A stretch of 64,000 nt of DNA from Micromonospora sp. HNM0581 (GTDB lineage Bacteria > Actinomycetota > Actinomycetes > Mycobacteriales > Micromonosporaceae), in assembly GCF_012726175.1 (NCBI RefSeq), contig NZ_JAASAD010000001.1, positions 558,001-622,000 of the forward strand, written 5' to 3'. This document shows, piece after piece, positions 1 through 8,817 of this stretch. The notes below the pieces were generated by a model, which saw nothing but the letters and a program-made list of their open reading frames with translations, did not search any database and was not told the origin of the DNA. Each line of letters starts with the position of its first letter. Positions within the stretch are counted from its first letter, which is position 1. Made by a program: the position numbers and the translations under genes.

Positions 1-993
1 ACGGGACAGCCCTCGCCCCTCCGAGCCGACCACGACGACGAGCGGACCGACGGCGGCTTCCAGGTCGTACAGGTCCGTCTCCCCGTCGGCGTCCAGACCG
101 ACCACCACGAACCCGGCGTCGCGGCAGGACTTCAGCGATCGGGTCAGGTTCGTCACCTGGGCCACCGGAACCCGGGCCGCGGCCCCGGCACTCGTACGCC
201 AGGCAGTCGCGGTGATCCCGGCCGCACGCCGCTCCGGTACGAACACACCCTGCGCACCGAACGCCGCGGCGGAACGGATCACCGCACCGAGGTTACGCGG
301 ATCGGTCACCCCGTCCAGCGCTACCAGCAGCGGCGCCGGCTGTTCCAGTGCGGCGGCGACCAGGTCCTCGAACGGCTCGTACGCGAACGGCGGCACCTGG
401 AGACCGACGCCCTGATGCAGCACACCCCCGGTCATCCGGTCCAGTTCGGCGCGGCTGCTCTCCAGCATCGCGATACCCCGGTCGGCGGCGGTACGGACGA
501 TCTCCTTGACCCGATCGTCGACGTCGATACCCAGCGCCGTGTAAAGCGCGGTCGCCGGCACCTGGGTACGCAACGCCTCAAGCACCGGGTTGCGGCCGAC
601 CAGCAGCTCCGGAGAGTCCTTCGCCGGATTGGACTTACGGCCCGGCGCGACCCGGGGACCGGTGCGCCCGGCGGACTGCTTACCCCGGGCCGGCTTCGCC
701 GTGGCCGCGCCACGGCCGCCACCCCTGCCCCAGGTCGTGTCCTTGCTGCCGGGCTGGCCGATCTTCGGGGCACGCCCTTCCTCGGCCGCCGCCCGACGCT
801 CCTTCTCCTGCTTCCAGGCGGTGCGCTGCGGCAACTTCTCGGTGCCGGAGTACGCCTTGTGCCACGGTCGCTCGTCGGCTGGCAACGTCCGGCCGCGCCC
901 GGCGAGGGAATCCCGGTTCTTTCCGCCGGAACCCTTCGGGGCACTTGCCTTCGACGTCACCCGCCGGCCACGGCGCTGTGAATTGCCGGCCAT
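1..993 (-). CDS. rlmB: 23S rRNA 2'-O-methyltransferase, TrmH/RlmB family (partial, C-terminus beyond left edge)
   Basis: SpoU/TrmH-type methyltransferase expected to 2'-O-methylate a guanosine of 23S rRNA. The frame is open from the ATG at 993 to base 1 (331 codons), so the C-terminus lies outside the window. The first ~125 residues are a basic Gly/Lys/Arg-rich extension, usual in actinobacterial members. The substrate-binding domain follows ([12 protein letters not shown]), then the SPOUT domain with [17 protein letters not shown] and [11 protein letters not shown], the first two SpoU motifs. The third motif is cut off. Its ATG overlaps the cysS stop (TGATG), so the two genes are probably translationally coupled. 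The cysS-rlmB pair is conserved in actinobacteria. Confidence 0.95.
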   Translation of the reverse strand, partial: MAGNSQRRGRRVTSKASAPKGSGGKNRDSLAGRGRTLPADERPWHKAYSGTEKLPQRTAWKQEKERRAAAEEGRAPKIGQPGSKDTTWGRGGGRGAATAKPARGKQSAGRTGPRVAPGRKSNPAKDSPELLVGRNPVLEALRTQVPATALYTALGIDVDDRVKEIVRTAADRGIAMLESSRAELDRMTGGVLHQGVGLQVPPFAYEPFEDLVAAALEQPAPLLVALDGVTDPRNLGAVIRSAAAFGAQGVFVPERRAAGITATAWRTSAGAAARVPVAQVTNLTRSLKSCRDAGFVVVGLDADGETDLYDLEAAVGPLVVVVGSEGRGLSR

Positions 994-2408
994 CAGTCCT
1001 GCTCTCCAATAGTCCAACGCGGTCCCTGTGGGGTGTCCTCGACCACCACTCCGGCCCGCTTGAGTTGATCCCGCAGCGCGTCGGCGGCGGCCCAGTCCTT
1101 ACGGACCCGGGCCTGCGCGCGTTGTTCCAGCGCCAGAGCGATCAGGGAGTCCACCACACCACGGAGGTCACTCGCCCGGGCTCCGCCGGTCCAGGCCGGG
1201 TCGAGAGGGTCGACCCCGAGGATATCCAGCATCGCGCGGACGCTCGCGAGCGTGGTGCGGACCGTCACATCCTCTCCGCCGGCCAGCGCATTGTTGCCGT
1301 CCCGCAGCACCTCGTGCAGCGCCGCCAGCGCGGCCGAGGTGTTCAGGTCGTCGTCCATCGCGGCGACGAACCCGGCTGGCAGATCGCCCAGCCCACCCGC
1401 GCCTACCCGTTCCACGGCGCGGGTCACGAAGCCCTCGATCCGCCGGTACGCGACGGCCGCCTCGCGCAACGCCTCCTCCGAGTAGTCGATCCGGGAACGG
1501 TAGTGGGCAGCCACGTAGTAGTAGCGCAACTCGACCGGGCGCACCCCGAGGGAGGCGACGTAGGACAGGTCGAGGGCGTTGCCCAGCGACTTGCCCATCT
1601 TCGTCCCGCCGATGCCGAGCAGGCCGTGATGCACCCAGTACCGGGCGAAGGGCAAGCCCGCGGCCTGGGACTGCGCCAGCTCGTTCTCGTGGTGCGGGAA
1701 GGTCAGGTCGAGACCCCCGCCGTGGATGTCGAACTCCGCGCCCAGATAGCGCCAGCACATCGCCGAGCACTCGATGTGCCAGCCAGGTCGGCCCCGCCCC
1801 CACGGCGACGGCCAGTAGGCGTCCGCCGGCTCATCCGGCTTGGCACCCTTCCACAGTGCGAAGTCGCGCGGGTCACGCTTGCCCCGCTCCGGTGCGTCAC
1901 CGGCTGACTGCATGTCGTCGGGCGACTGGTTGGACAACGCCCCGTACGCCGGCCACGAGCACACGTCGAAGTACACGTCACCCGAGCCGTCGGTGGCCGG
2001 GTAGGCGTGCCCCCGCTCGATCAACTGTGCGATCAGTTCGTGCATCTCGGGGATGTGACCGGTAGCGCGCGGTTCGTAGGTGGGTGGCAGCACGTTCAAC
2101 GACCGGTACGCCTCGGCCAGCTTCAACTCGTTGGCGTACGCGATCGGCCAGAACGGGCGCTCCTGCTCCTGCGCCTTGACCAGGATCTTGTCGTCGATGT
2201 CGGTCACGTTGCGGATGAAGGTGACCTCGAAACCGGCAACCGTCAGCCAGCGACGCAACACGTCGTAGTTGACGCCGGAGCGAAGATGGCCAATGTGCGG
2301 CGGCGCCTGGAGGGTGAGACCACACAGGTAGACCCCCACCTTGCCGGCTTCCCGCGGGACGAAGTCCCGCACCGATCGGGTGGCGGTGTCATACAGGCGT
2401 AGCGTCAC
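993..2408 (-). CDS. cysS: Cysteinyl-tRNA synthetase
   Basis: Class I synthetase charging tRNA-Cys, 471 residues from the GTG at 2408, the normal family length. The HIGH motif appears as [10 protein letters not shown] (residues 36-45), with zinc ligand Cys29 just before it. Further zinc ligands are the Cys in WHIECSAM and the His/Glu in FPHHENE. The catalytic loop is TKMGKSLGN near residue 270. The frame stays open far upstream of 2408, but homology begins at [10 protein letters not shown] and the upstream part is the antisense of an IclR gene, so I chose the GTG. MshC, the mycothiol paralogue, is shorter and usually lacks the full anticodon-binding C-terminus seen here. Confidence 0.95.
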   Translation of the reverse strand: MTLRLYDTATRSVRDFVPREAGKVGVYLCGLTLQAPPHIGHLRSGVNYDVLRRWLTVAGFEVTFIRNVTDIDDKILVKAQEQERPFWPIAYANELKLAEAYRSLNVLPPTYEPRATGHIPEMHELIAQLIERGHAYPATDGSGDVYFDVCSWPAYGALSNQSPDDMQSAGDAPERGKRDPRDFALWKGAKPDEPADAYWPSPWGRGRPGWHIECSAMCWRYLGAEFDIHGGGLDLTFPHHENELAQSQAAGLPFARYWVHHGLLGIGGTKMGKSLGNALDLSYVASLGVRPVELRYYYVAAHYRSRIDYSEEALREAAVAYRRIEGFVTRAVERVGAGGLGDLPAGFVAAMDDDLNTSAALAALHEVLRDGNNALAGGEDVTVRTTLASVRAMLDILGVDPLDPAWTGGARASDLRGVVDSLIALALEQRAQARVRKDWAAADALRDQLKRAGVVVEDTPQGPRWTIGEQD

Positions 2409-2512
2409 CGTACAAGGGTAGCCGTCCGCTGTTGCCTGCCCGGTCGGAGCCGGGTAGCACCCGGCCGCTCCGCGCCTGCCGACGACCACCCGCTGGCCGT
2501 ACGCTGCTGGTC

Positions 2513-3376
2513 GTGAGCACTTCAGCGACGCCCGGCGCTGCCGTACCTCCGCCGGACAGCCCGACGCCGAACGGCCCGGTGGGTCCGGTGTCGAACGGCC
2601 CGACCCTTTCCGGCGAGCTGAAATCCGGCGGGCCGGCGTCGAGCAAATCGGCGTCAAGCGGGCCGGCGTCAAGCGGGCCGGCGTCGGGTGAGTCGGCGTC
2701 AAGCGGATCGGCGTCGAGCGGATCGGCGTCAGGCGGATCGGCGCGGGGTGGCGAGGCGTCGCAGACCCTGGACCGGGGGCTGCGGCTGCTGCACCTGGTG
2801 GCGGACGTCCCGGGTGGGTTGACCGTCACCGAGGCCGCGAACCGGTTGGGCATCGGTCGAGCCGCCGTCTACCGGTTGGTCGGACCCCTGGCCGGGCACG
2901 GCATGCTTCGCCGTGACACCGACGGCCGACTGCGCCTCGGCGCCGGGGTGCTGCACCTGGCCCGGCGAGCCCAACCGCTGCTCGCCGAGGGCGCACTCCC
3001 CGCGCTTCGACGGCTCGCCGAACAGGCCGGAGCCACCGCCCACCTCACGGTGGTGGAGGGCGGCGAGGGGGTCGCGCTGGCGGTCGTCGAGCCGAGTTGG
3101 ACGTCGTTTCACGTCGCGTACCGGACCGGGGCCCGACACCCGCTGGAACGCGGGGCCGCCGGGCGGGCCATCCTGGCGGCCCGGTCGGGCGACGCCGGCC
3201 CGGTGAGCACCGCCGGTGAGCTGCAATCCGGCGCGTACGGGGTAGCCGCGCCGGTGCTCGGGGTACCCGGCCTGGAGGCGAGCGTCGGGGTGGTGGCACT
3301 GGCCCCGCTGGATGCCGAGGCGGTCGGCGCACAGGTGCTGGCCGCCGCCACCGCCATCACCACCGCCCTGACCTGA
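2513..3376 (+). CDS. IclR-family transcriptional regulator with repetitive N-terminal linker
   Basis: A 287-residue protein from the GTG at 2513. Residues ~1-85 are a low-complexity Ser/Ala/Gly/Pro leader encoded partly by a 15-nt tandem repeat. The winged-helix domain follows ([20 protein letters not shown], then GMLRRD), and after it an effector-binding domain containing [15 protein letters not shown], typical of IclR proteins. IclR regulators often control aromatic or organic-acid catabolism. The gene diverges from cysS across 104 bp. Its target is unknown; the homogentisate genes 17-24 kb away carry an operator-like palindrome that such a protein could bind, but that link is only speculation. 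The effector domain looks slightly short and may be degenerate at its C-terminus. Confidence 0.85.
   Translation: MSTSATPGAAVPPPDSPTPNGPVGPVSNGPTLSGELKSGGPASSKSASSGPASSGPASGESASSGSASSGSASGGSARGGEASQTLDRGLRLLHLVADVPGGLTVTEAANRLGIGRAAVYRLVGPLAGHGMLRRDTDGRLRLGAGVLHLARRAQPLLAEGALPALRRLAEQAGATAHLTVVEGGEGVALAVVEPSWTSFHVAYRTGARHPLERGAAGRAILAARSGDAGPVSTAGELQSGAYGVAAPVLGVPGLEASVGVVALAPLDAEAVGAQVLAAATAITTALT
2627..2741 (+). repeat. 15-nt tandem repeat inside the IclR gene
   Basis: About seven imperfect copies of a 15-nt unit (tcggcgtcaagcgga-like) in phase with the reading frame. They give a Ser-Ala-Ser-Ser-Gly pentapeptide ladder. The opposite strand reads as a pseudo-pentapeptide repeat, which I regard as a shadow. 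Confidence 0.85.
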
Positions 3377-3471
3377 CCGCCCGCCCCCTGTTCCGCTGGC
3401 CCTACCGCCCGCCCCCGTTCCCCTGACCGACCGGCCCCGCCCTACCGAACCCCCCGACAAGACCGGCGCTA

Positions 3472-3547
3472 CCCGACCCGACTTGCGCTGCCCGACCCGA
3501 CTTACGCTGCCCGACCCGACTTACGCTGCCCGACCCGACTTGCGGCA
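3472..3547. repeat. 19-nt tandem repeat, four copies
   Basis: Four head-to-tail copies of cccgacccgacttRcgctg at 3472, 3491, 3510 and 3529; the last copy diverges in its final three bases. It lies in the 401-bp gap after the IclR stop. No gene is convincing in that gap, which also holds an inverted repeat and two DnaA-like boxes. Confidence 0.9.
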
Positions 3548-3591
3548 AGTTGCGCCGAAACCACAGCTCGAAAGCCCAGCTTGCCGCAAGT
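3538..3591. repeat. Inverted repeat (12-bp arms) after the tandem repeat
   Basis: acttgcggcaag (3538-3549) is the exact reverse complement of cttgccgcaagt (3580-3591), separated by 30 nt. The left arm starts in the last 19-nt repeat copy. It could terminate IclR transcription, but there is no T tract and the loop is long. Confidence 0.6.
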
Positions 3592-3692
3592 CGCGGCACG
3601 GGCCTGGGCAGTCAGGCCGGGCGTGGGCGGGCAGGGCGGCACGGGCAGGGCGGCAGCGACGCCTATAGCACAACCGGCGAGGGCTGGGGCAG

Positions 3693-3736
3693 TTATCCAC
3701 AGGGGACGGCCGAGGCCCTGCCGGCGATTGTCCACA
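3693..3736 (+). promoter_or_regulatory. Pair of DnaA-box-like sites
   Basis: TTATCCACA (3693-3701) and TTGTCCACA (3728-3736) sit 35 bp apart in the same orientation, 42-85 bp upstream of the DUF559 gene. TTGTCCACA is the preferred actinobacterial DnaA box and TTATCCACA the classical one. Each is followed by gggg, so the two blocks are also a short direct repeat. They could be DnaA titration or regulatory sites; two boxes do not make an origin. Confidence 0.5.
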
Positions 3737-3777
3737 GGGGCTGCCGAGGCGACCACACGGCGCGCAGGCTCTCGTTC

Positions 3778-4680
3778 ATGCCAGCTCAAGCACACCGACC
3801 GAGCGCCCTGGCGTGGCAGGTCTTCCGCGGCTCGGAGGCCGTCCGCCAGAACCTACTCACCACGCACCAGCTTCGCAGTTCCGCCTGGGCTCGACTACGG
3901 CGGGACATTTACGCTGATGCCCGGCTCGATCGCGATCACGAATTGGCCTGCCGCGCCGTGGCGTTGCAACTGCCGGTCGCGGCAGCCTTCGCCGGCCCGT
4001 CGGCGGCGTACCTGCACGGGGTCGAGCATGCCGCAAGCCTCGCCGACAAGGTTCACGTGCTCGTGCCGGCTCCAACCGGGCTGCGCAGCCAACCTGGCCT
4101 GCAAGTGCACACGATGTCGGAGGAACCCTGGCTCCAGGGCATCGGCACGGGCACGCTCCGCCGCACCGACCCGACCCGGGCGGCATGGGAGAGCGCCGTC
4201 TGGCTGCAGCCGACCCGCGCGATCGCCATCATCGACACCCTGCTCGGCCGGGGACTCACCACCCGGGCAGCTCTCGCCCAGTTCGCGGCCCTGCACGACC
4301 GCCGTCCCGGGATACGCCGGGCGAGCTGGCTGTTCGATCTGGCTGAGCCGGCGGCCCAGTCGCCGGCCGAGTCACAGCTACGCATCCGCCTGGTGCTGGC
4401 CGGTCTGCCTCGACCGGTGGTGCAGCATCCGGTGCAGGTGTCCGGCGGTCTGATCCTGCATCCGGACCTCGCCTGGCCCGGCGTCCGGGTGGCGGTGGAA
4501 TACGACGGGCACTGGCATTCCGACCACGAACAGCTACATCGGGACCGACAACGGCTCAACCGTCTCGTCGGTGCCGGCTGGTTGGTACTGCACGTGACCA
4601 GTCGTCGTCTTCACCAGGATTTCCCGGGGGTCGTCCGGGAAGTCCGCGCCGCGCTACTTGACCGGGGGTGGCGCCGATGA
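3778..4680 (+). CDS. DUF559 endonuclease-like protein with AbiEi-like N-terminal region
   Basis: A 300-residue protein from the ATG at 3778. The N-terminal half resembles the AbiEi/type IV antitoxin-like region common in actinobacteria (LLTTHQLRSSAWARLRRD, an HTH-like stretch, then FAGPSAAYLHG). The C-terminal ~110 residues match the Vsr-like DUF559 fold: HPDLAWPGVRVAVEYDGHWH supplies the Asp and Glu of a PD-(D/E)XK-type site, followed by a basic helix and GWLVLHV. Many actinomycetes carry several such solitary genes; whether they act in DNA repair, defence or a toxin-antitoxin pair is not established. No partner toxin lies beside it. It converges on the subtilase gene over a shared terminator. 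Confidence 0.8.
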   Translation: MPAQAHRPSALAWQVFRGSEAVRQNLLTTHQLRSSAWARLRRDIYADARLDRDHELACRAVALQLPVAAAFAGPSAAYLHGVEHAASLADKVHVLVPAPTGLRSQPGLQVHTMSEEPWLQGIGTGTLRRTDPTRAAWESAVWLQPTRAIAIIDTLLGRGLTTRAALAQFAALHDRRPGIRRASWLFDLAEPAAQSPAESQLRIRLVLAGLPRPVVQHPVQVSGGLILHPDLAWPGVRVAVEYDGHWHSDHEQLHRDRQRLNRLVGAGWLVLHVTSRRLHQDFPGVVREVRAALLDRGWRR

Positions 4681-4685
4681 CAGCA

Positions 4686-4718
4686 GGTGGCTGGGCTGAG
4701 GATTCCAGCCCAGCCACC
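4686..4718. terminator. Bidirectional terminator hairpin
   Basis: Perfect 12-bp stem ggtggctgggct / agcccagccacc with a 9-nt loop, between the convergent stops at 4680 and 4740. It is placed to end both transcripts. Confidence 0.85.
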
Positions 4719-4739
4719 GTGCCCCTGATCAGAGGCGTG

Positions 4740-6419
4740 CTATCGGCGCGGCTTGACAGTCACCGCCGCGTACGCGTCGACGATGCCGTGCCCGTAGAAT
4801 CCGTTGAAGTTGCGCGAGCCGGCGCAGTAGGCGTCGAACTCGGCCGGGCGATCTTCATTGGCGTAGCTGAACAGCCGCGGCTCCGGGCAGGCTCGCTCGG
4901 CGGCCGTCCGAAGGAGCTGCTGCTCGACCAGGTCCGGCGCCATTCCGTAGCCGTCACGGCCCTGCTTCTTGCCGTAGCGACTCACGATCAGCGCGGCGAC
5001 CCCGGAGGCGTGCGGTGCCGCCATCGAGGTGCCCTGCAGGTAGGTGTAGTATCCGCACTCGCCATTGCGCTTGCAGTCCTTGAACACGAAGGTCTCGGCG
5101 CCGGGCACGATGTTGCCGTCCTCGTCGACCGCGCCCTCCTCCTGCAGGACATGCTTCGGGTAGGTGGAGAGGATCATGTTGGCGTCGGTACGGAACGTAT
5201 CCGTGCCGAAGCCGTCGCGGAACCAGCCACCGGGGGCGGCGACAGCGGTCTGCTCAGTCCCGTAGTTGGAGAAGTCGGACTTCTTGCCCGACGGGCCGAC
5301 CGAGGAGACGCTGATGACGTGCGGCCCTTCGGTGGGCAGGTCCCAGCAGCTGTCGTTGTCGATCTCGCGCGGGTAGGGCGCGACGTCGCCGTAGTTGGGG
5401 CTGGAGGCGTCGGTGCGCGGGTCGCCCAGGTCCTCGTGGTTGTTGCCAAGGGCGCCCACGAGAGTCACGCCCCGGTTGTGGGCGAAGGTAAGCGCCCGCC
5501 GCATTGCCTTGATGGTGGCCCGCTGGGCTGCCTGTGCCTCCGGAGAGTCAGCCGGGTTGGCCGTGCAGTTGTAGAGCCACGGGTCGACGTAGAAGGACAT
5601 GTTGACCACGTCCAGACCCGAACGGCCGGCGTGCAACAGGGCGTTGACCACCGGGTTCAGGAAGAAGTAGCCGGAGTCCTGGCCACCCTTGAGCTCGACG
5701 AGCGAGACCTTCGGCGCGACCCCGGAGAGGCCGAACCCGTTGGCGGCGGCGCCGATGGTGCCGGCGACGTGGGTGCCGTGACCGCCGTCGTCGGTGCCGA
5801 CCGGGTCCAGGCAGCTCGCCACCTCACACTCTCCGTCGACCTCCGGGATGTCGGGGGCGAAGTTGCGTGACAGTGCCCAGTCGAAGTTGGGAGCGATGTC
5901 GGGGTGACCGGCGTCCACGCCGGTGTCGAGGACGCCGACGGTCACCCGGCGGTCGCCGGGCTCCACCTTGCGCGCCTTGTCGGCCCGGATCATCTCCAGA
6001 CCCCAGAGCTTGTCATCCAGCGGGTCCATCTTTTTGCCCCGCTGCTTACCGGCGCCCTTGGCGGCCGCCGCGGCCAGCAGGTGTTCCTGCTCGACCCGGT
6101 CGAGGCGCGGTTTGCGCCCGATCGCCCTCTCCTCAGCCGCACCGATCAGGGCGGCGGCGGAGGTCGCCTTCGTCGCGAAGTCGGCCTGGTCGGTCGTCAC
6201 CTGGTAGACACCGACCTCGTCGCTGCGGGACACCACGGTCCCGCCCGCCGACCGGATCGCGGCGATCGCCGCGTCGGTGGAGACACCGTCCTCGGCGACC
6301 ACGGTGAAGGTCCGCAGGTCCGCCGGCTCGGCGCTGGCGGGAACTCCCAGACCTGTGACCGTGAGTGTCAGTGCCGTCGCGGTCGCGACGGCACTGACGG
6401 TGAAGCGCTTGCTCACCAC
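4740..6419 (-). CDS. Secreted S8-family (subtilisin-like) serine protease
   Basis: About 559 residues. A Sec signal peptide (SKRFTVSAVATATAL... ending near ASA-EP) is followed by an inhibitor-like propeptide and the catalytic domain. The triad is visible: Asp in VGVLDTGVDAGHPD (~162), His in DGGHGTHVAGT (~213) and Ser in LQGTSMAAPHASG (~464). Several Cys in the catalytic domain suit an exported, disulfide-bonded enzyme. Two tandem GTG codons (6419, 6416) follow an AGAGGA ribosome site. An in-frame ATG at 6452 overlaps the stop of the upstream HAD gene (TGATG) but has no ribosome site, so I prefer GTG. No sorting signal or C-terminal domain is seen, suggesting a released extracellular protease. 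Confidence 0.92.
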   Translation of the reverse strand: MVSKRFTVSAVATATALTLTVTGLGVPASAEPADLRTFTVVAEDGVSTDAAIAAIRSAGGTVVSRSDEVGVYQVTTDQADFATKATSAAALIGAAEERAIGRKPRLDRVEQEHLLAAAAAKGAGKQRGKKMDPLDDKLWGLEMIRADKARKVEPGDRRVTVGVLDTGVDAGHPDIAPNFDWALSRNFAPDIPEVDGECEVASCLDPVGTDDGGHGTHVAGTIGAAANGFGLSGVAPKVSLVELKGGQDSGYFFLNPVVNALLHAGRSGLDVVNMSFYVDPWLYNCTANPADSPEAQAAQRATIKAMRRALTFAHNRGVTLVGALGNNHEDLGDPRTDASSPNYGDVAPYPREIDNDSCWDLPTEGPHVISVSSVGPSGKKSDFSNYGTEQTAVAAPGGWFRDGFGTDTFRTDANMILSTYPKHVLQEEGAVDEDGNIVPGAETFVFKDCKRNGECGYYTYLQGTSMAAPHASGVAALIVSRYGKKQGRDGYGMAPDLVEQQLLRTAAERACPEPRLFSYANEDRPAEFDAYCAGSRNFNGFYGHGIVDAYAAVTVKPRR

Positions 6420-6451
6420 ATCGGATCCTCTCGTTGAGGGACGTGGCGTCA

Positions 6452-7204
6452 TCAGACATCAATGCGTGAGGTTTCGCCAGAGCAGCGCCGGATTGACGGC
6501 GGAAGATCCGCTTCGCCGGAAAGATCAGCCAGCACGCTGGGCAGTTCGGCCAGGGTCGAGACCACGGCGTCCGGCACCACATCCGGCGGCAACCGCTCGC
6601 CTCGGCGGTTCAGCCACACGGCCCGCAGGCCGGCCTGCTGTGCTCCGACCACGTCATGGGCCGGGTTGTCGCCGACATGTACCACCTGAGCCGGATCGAC
6701 TCCGGCGGCAGCGCATACGGCCGCGTAAAAGTCTGGGGCCGGTTTCTTCGGCACTCCGTCGCAATGCGCGTACACCTCGAAGGCGAACTCGCCGACGAGG
6801 CCGCAGCGTTCGGCGCGGCTGTTGCCGTTGGTGGCGAGGCCCAGCGTCCATCGTTGACGCAGAGCCGCCAGTGCCGGCAGCGTGTCGACGAACGGCCGGG
6901 TCGACGCGAAGCGGCGGGCGAAGAAGAGCTCGCTGATCTGGTCCAGGTGCGCACCGAGCCCGGCCCGGTCCAGGGACCGGGCGAGGGCGGCACGCCGGAT
7001 CTCGGCCACCGGCGCGGCGGCCAGGTCACCGAAGACCGCGCCCCAGTCCGATTCCAGGTCGGCGAGCGTGACGCAGGCCGCCACCGGGGTCAGCCGCCGC
7101 ATCTGCGCCAGCACGGCTTCCAGCCCCGCCGTGACGGCCGGACGCAGATCGACCAGGGTTTCGTCGGCGTCGAACACCACCGTGCTCAGCATGCCGTTCA
7201 GCAT
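6452..7204 (-). CDS. HAD-superfamily hydrolase (phosphatase-like)
   Basis: A 250-residue cytoplasmic HAD phosphatase. Motif I is VVFDADETLVDLR (nucleophile Asp12, acid/base Asp14), motif II is LGLATNGNS, motif III is the Lys in KKPAPDFY, and motif IV is HVGDNPAHDVVGA. A helical cap lies between motifs I and II, giving subclass I (PGP/YjjG-like). The substrate cannot be read from sequence. It starts one base after the stop of the EamA exporter gene, so the two are co-transcribed. Its stop overlaps a possible upstream ATG of the protease. Confidence 0.88.
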   Translation of the reverse strand: MLNGMLSTVVFDADETLVDLRPAVTAGLEAVLAQMRRLTPVAACVTLADLESDWGAVFGDLAAAPVAEIRRAALARSLDRAGLGAHLDQISELFFARRFASTRPFVDTLPALAALRQRWTLGLATNGNSRAERCGLVGEFAFEVYAHCDGVPKKPAPDFYAAVCAAAGVDPAQVVHVGDNPAHDVVGAQQAGLRAVWLNRRGERLPPDVVPDAVVSTLAELPSVLADLSGEADLPPSIRRCSGETSRIDV

Positions 7205-7205
7205 G

Positions 7206-8165
7206 TCACCGCAGGGCGGGCTCCGTCGCCTTCAGCGGAGCCGGCTGGACGGGGATCCGCAGCTCGTCGAGGCGGACCAGCGCCACACCCGAGACGATCA
7301 GCAGTCCGCCGAACAGTTGCACCACCGTCGGCAGCTCTCCCAGGACCAGCCAGGCGATCAGGACCGCGAACATCACCTCGGTCAGCCCGACGAAGGACGC
7401 CATCCGGGAGCCAAGCGCCCGCACCGCGGCGATCCCCACCAGATAGGCGACCACTGCAGCCACCAGCGTCAGACCGGCGATCGGCACCAGCCAACTGGTC
7501 TGCGTGCCGGCGAACTGCACGGTGTCGAAGGTGGCCCGCAACGGCAACGCGCCACTCAGGCCGAGCAGCAGCAGCACACCGGCACCGGCGGCCATCCCGC
7601 CACTGGCCATGACCGTCGACGGCAGGGCCGGGTCGACCCGGCCGGCGAGCACGAAGTATCCGGCTAGCCCGACCGCCGCACCGAGTCCCCAGAGGACGCC
7701 GACCACGTCGAGCCGGCCCGTCCCGGTCACGTCGAGCACGAAGATCAGCCCGACCATGGCCGCCACCGAGCCGGCGACGGTGAGCCGCCGGGGACGCTGG
7801 CCCTGCACCAGCCAGGTCCATCCGACGACGAGAATGATGCCGAGGTATTCCAGCAGCAACGCGACGCCGACCGGCAGGTACCGCACGGCGTTGAAGAAGC
7901 ACGCCTGGGCGACCGCGACCCCGAGCAGCCCGAAGACGCCGATCGAGGCAAGGTTGCGGCGCAACACCGGCCAGCACCCCCGCAGGACGAGCACGGCGGG
8001 CACCATCAGGATCAGAGCGGCGATGCCGACCCGAGCGATGACGACCGCCTCGGCCGACCAGCCGGCGTCGATCAGGGATCGGGCGAAGGTGCCCGAGGTG
8101 GCAAAGGTGATCGCGGAGAGCAGCGCCAGCGCGAGACCGGTACCTGCGGCGGGCGGTTGACGCAT
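7206..8165 (-). CDS. EamA/DMT-family transporter (RhtA-like exporter)
   Basis: A 319-residue inner-membrane protein with about ten hydrophobic helices in two EamA halves (GTGLALALLSAITFATSGTF at the start, a second half beginning near the VDPALPSTV stretch). Family members export amino acids or metabolites; the substrate is unknown here. The ATG at 8165 has a strong AAGGAGA site six bases upstream, so the longer in-frame start at 8201 is not needed. It is divergent from the CGNR-type regulator and coupled to the HAD phosphatase, a layout that suggests regulator-controlled efflux plus metabolite clean-up. Confidence 0.9.
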   Translation of the reverse strand: MRQPPAAGTGLALALLSAITFATSGTFARSLIDAGWSAEAVVIARVGIAALILMVPAVLVLRGCWPVLRRNLASIGVFGLLGVAVAQACFFNAVRYLPVGVALLLEYLGIILVVGWTWLVQGQRPRRLTVAGSVAAMVGLIFVLDVTGTGRLDVVGVLWGLGAAVGLAGYFVLAGRVDPALPSTVMASGGMAAGAGVLLLLGLSGALPLRATFDTVQFAGTQTSWLVPIAGLTLVAAVVAYLVGIAAVRALGSRMASFVGLTEVMFAVLIAWLVLGELPTVVQLFGGLLIVSGVALVRLDELRIPVQPAPLKATEPALR

Positions 8166-8248
8166 GGGGCTCTCCTTGGCACGACTGCCCGCCATGGGCA
8201 AAATGGGTTACGCCGATGACGCTAGGTGGAGCCACGACAGGAGTCAAG

Positions 8249-8794
8249 TTGCTTTTCGCCCATGACACTGAGTGTTCTCTGATCGCCGCCGCAGCGCTGG
8301 TCAACACCGCCGGATCCAGCGGAGAGGGCCTCCCGGATGTCGCCGCCCTGGACGCCTTCTTCACCAGTCACTCCTACAGCGGCCGGCACGAGCACACCGA
8401 CACCGAGCTACGAGCGGTACGCGCCCTACGCCCCCGTCTCCGCCGGATCTGGTACGCCGAGGTGGACGAGATCGTGTCGATCGTCAACGCCCTGCTCCGC
8501 GAGCACCGCGCGCTGCCCCAGCTCATCACGCACGACACCGAGCCCTACCACCTGCACGCCGTGCCCCGGGACGCCCCGCTCGCCACCCGAATCGCGGTCG
8601 AGGCGGCGATGGCCGTCGCAGACGTGGTACGCGGTGGCGAACTGCGCCGGCTGCGCACCTGCGAGCACCCCGACTGCGACAACGTGCTGGTCGACCTGTC
8701 CAAGAACCGCTCCCGCCGGTTCTGTGAAGCCGGTTGCGGTAACCGGGCCGCCGTCAGCGCCTACCGCGCCCGCCGGGCCGCGGCCCGCTCCTGA
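8249..8794 (+). CDS. CGNR zinc-finger (ABATE-domain) transcriptional regulator
   Basis: The C-terminus has the CGNR zinc finger: TCEHPDCDNVLVDLSKNRSRRFC then the diagnostic CGNR tetrad and a basic tail for DNA binding. The N-terminal ~130 residues are the ABATE stress/ligand domain (LLFAHDTECSLIAAAALVNT). I place the start at TTG 8249 because AGGAG (8239-8243) lies five bases upstream and homologues begin near LLFAHDTE. ATG 8216, in frame, is the alternative. It faces the EamA exporter across a short intergenic region and is the likely regulator of that operon, though this is inferred from position only. Confidence 0.82.
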   Translation: MLFAHDTECSLIAAAALVNTAGSSGEGLPDVAALDAFFTSHSYSGRHEHTDTELRAVRALRPRLRRIWYAEVDEIVSIVNALLREHRALPQLITHDTEPYHLHAVPRDAPLATRIAVEAAMAVADVVRGGELRRLRTCEHPDCDNVLVDLSKNRSRRFCEAGCGNRAAVSAYRARRAAARS

Positions 8795-8817
8795 CCTCCG
8801 ACGCGTGGCGACGCTTG

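Noticed and set aside
993..2408. MshC (mycothiol ligase) instead of CysS
   Set aside because: Length of 471 residues and the complete anticodon-binding C-terminus fit CysS better; MshC proteins are near 410 residues.
2389..2853. Pentapeptide-repeat-like protein on the minus strand
   Set aside because: It is the antisense of the 15-nt repeat in the IclR gene, has no ribosome site, and overlaps two well-supported genes.
3538..3591. Insertion-sequence ends
   Set aside because: No transposase, no target duplication and arms too short; recorded only as an inverted repeat.
4668..5870. 400-residue plus-strand frame opposite the subtilase
   Set aside because: Antisense shadow; the catalytic triad on the minus strand settles the coding strand.
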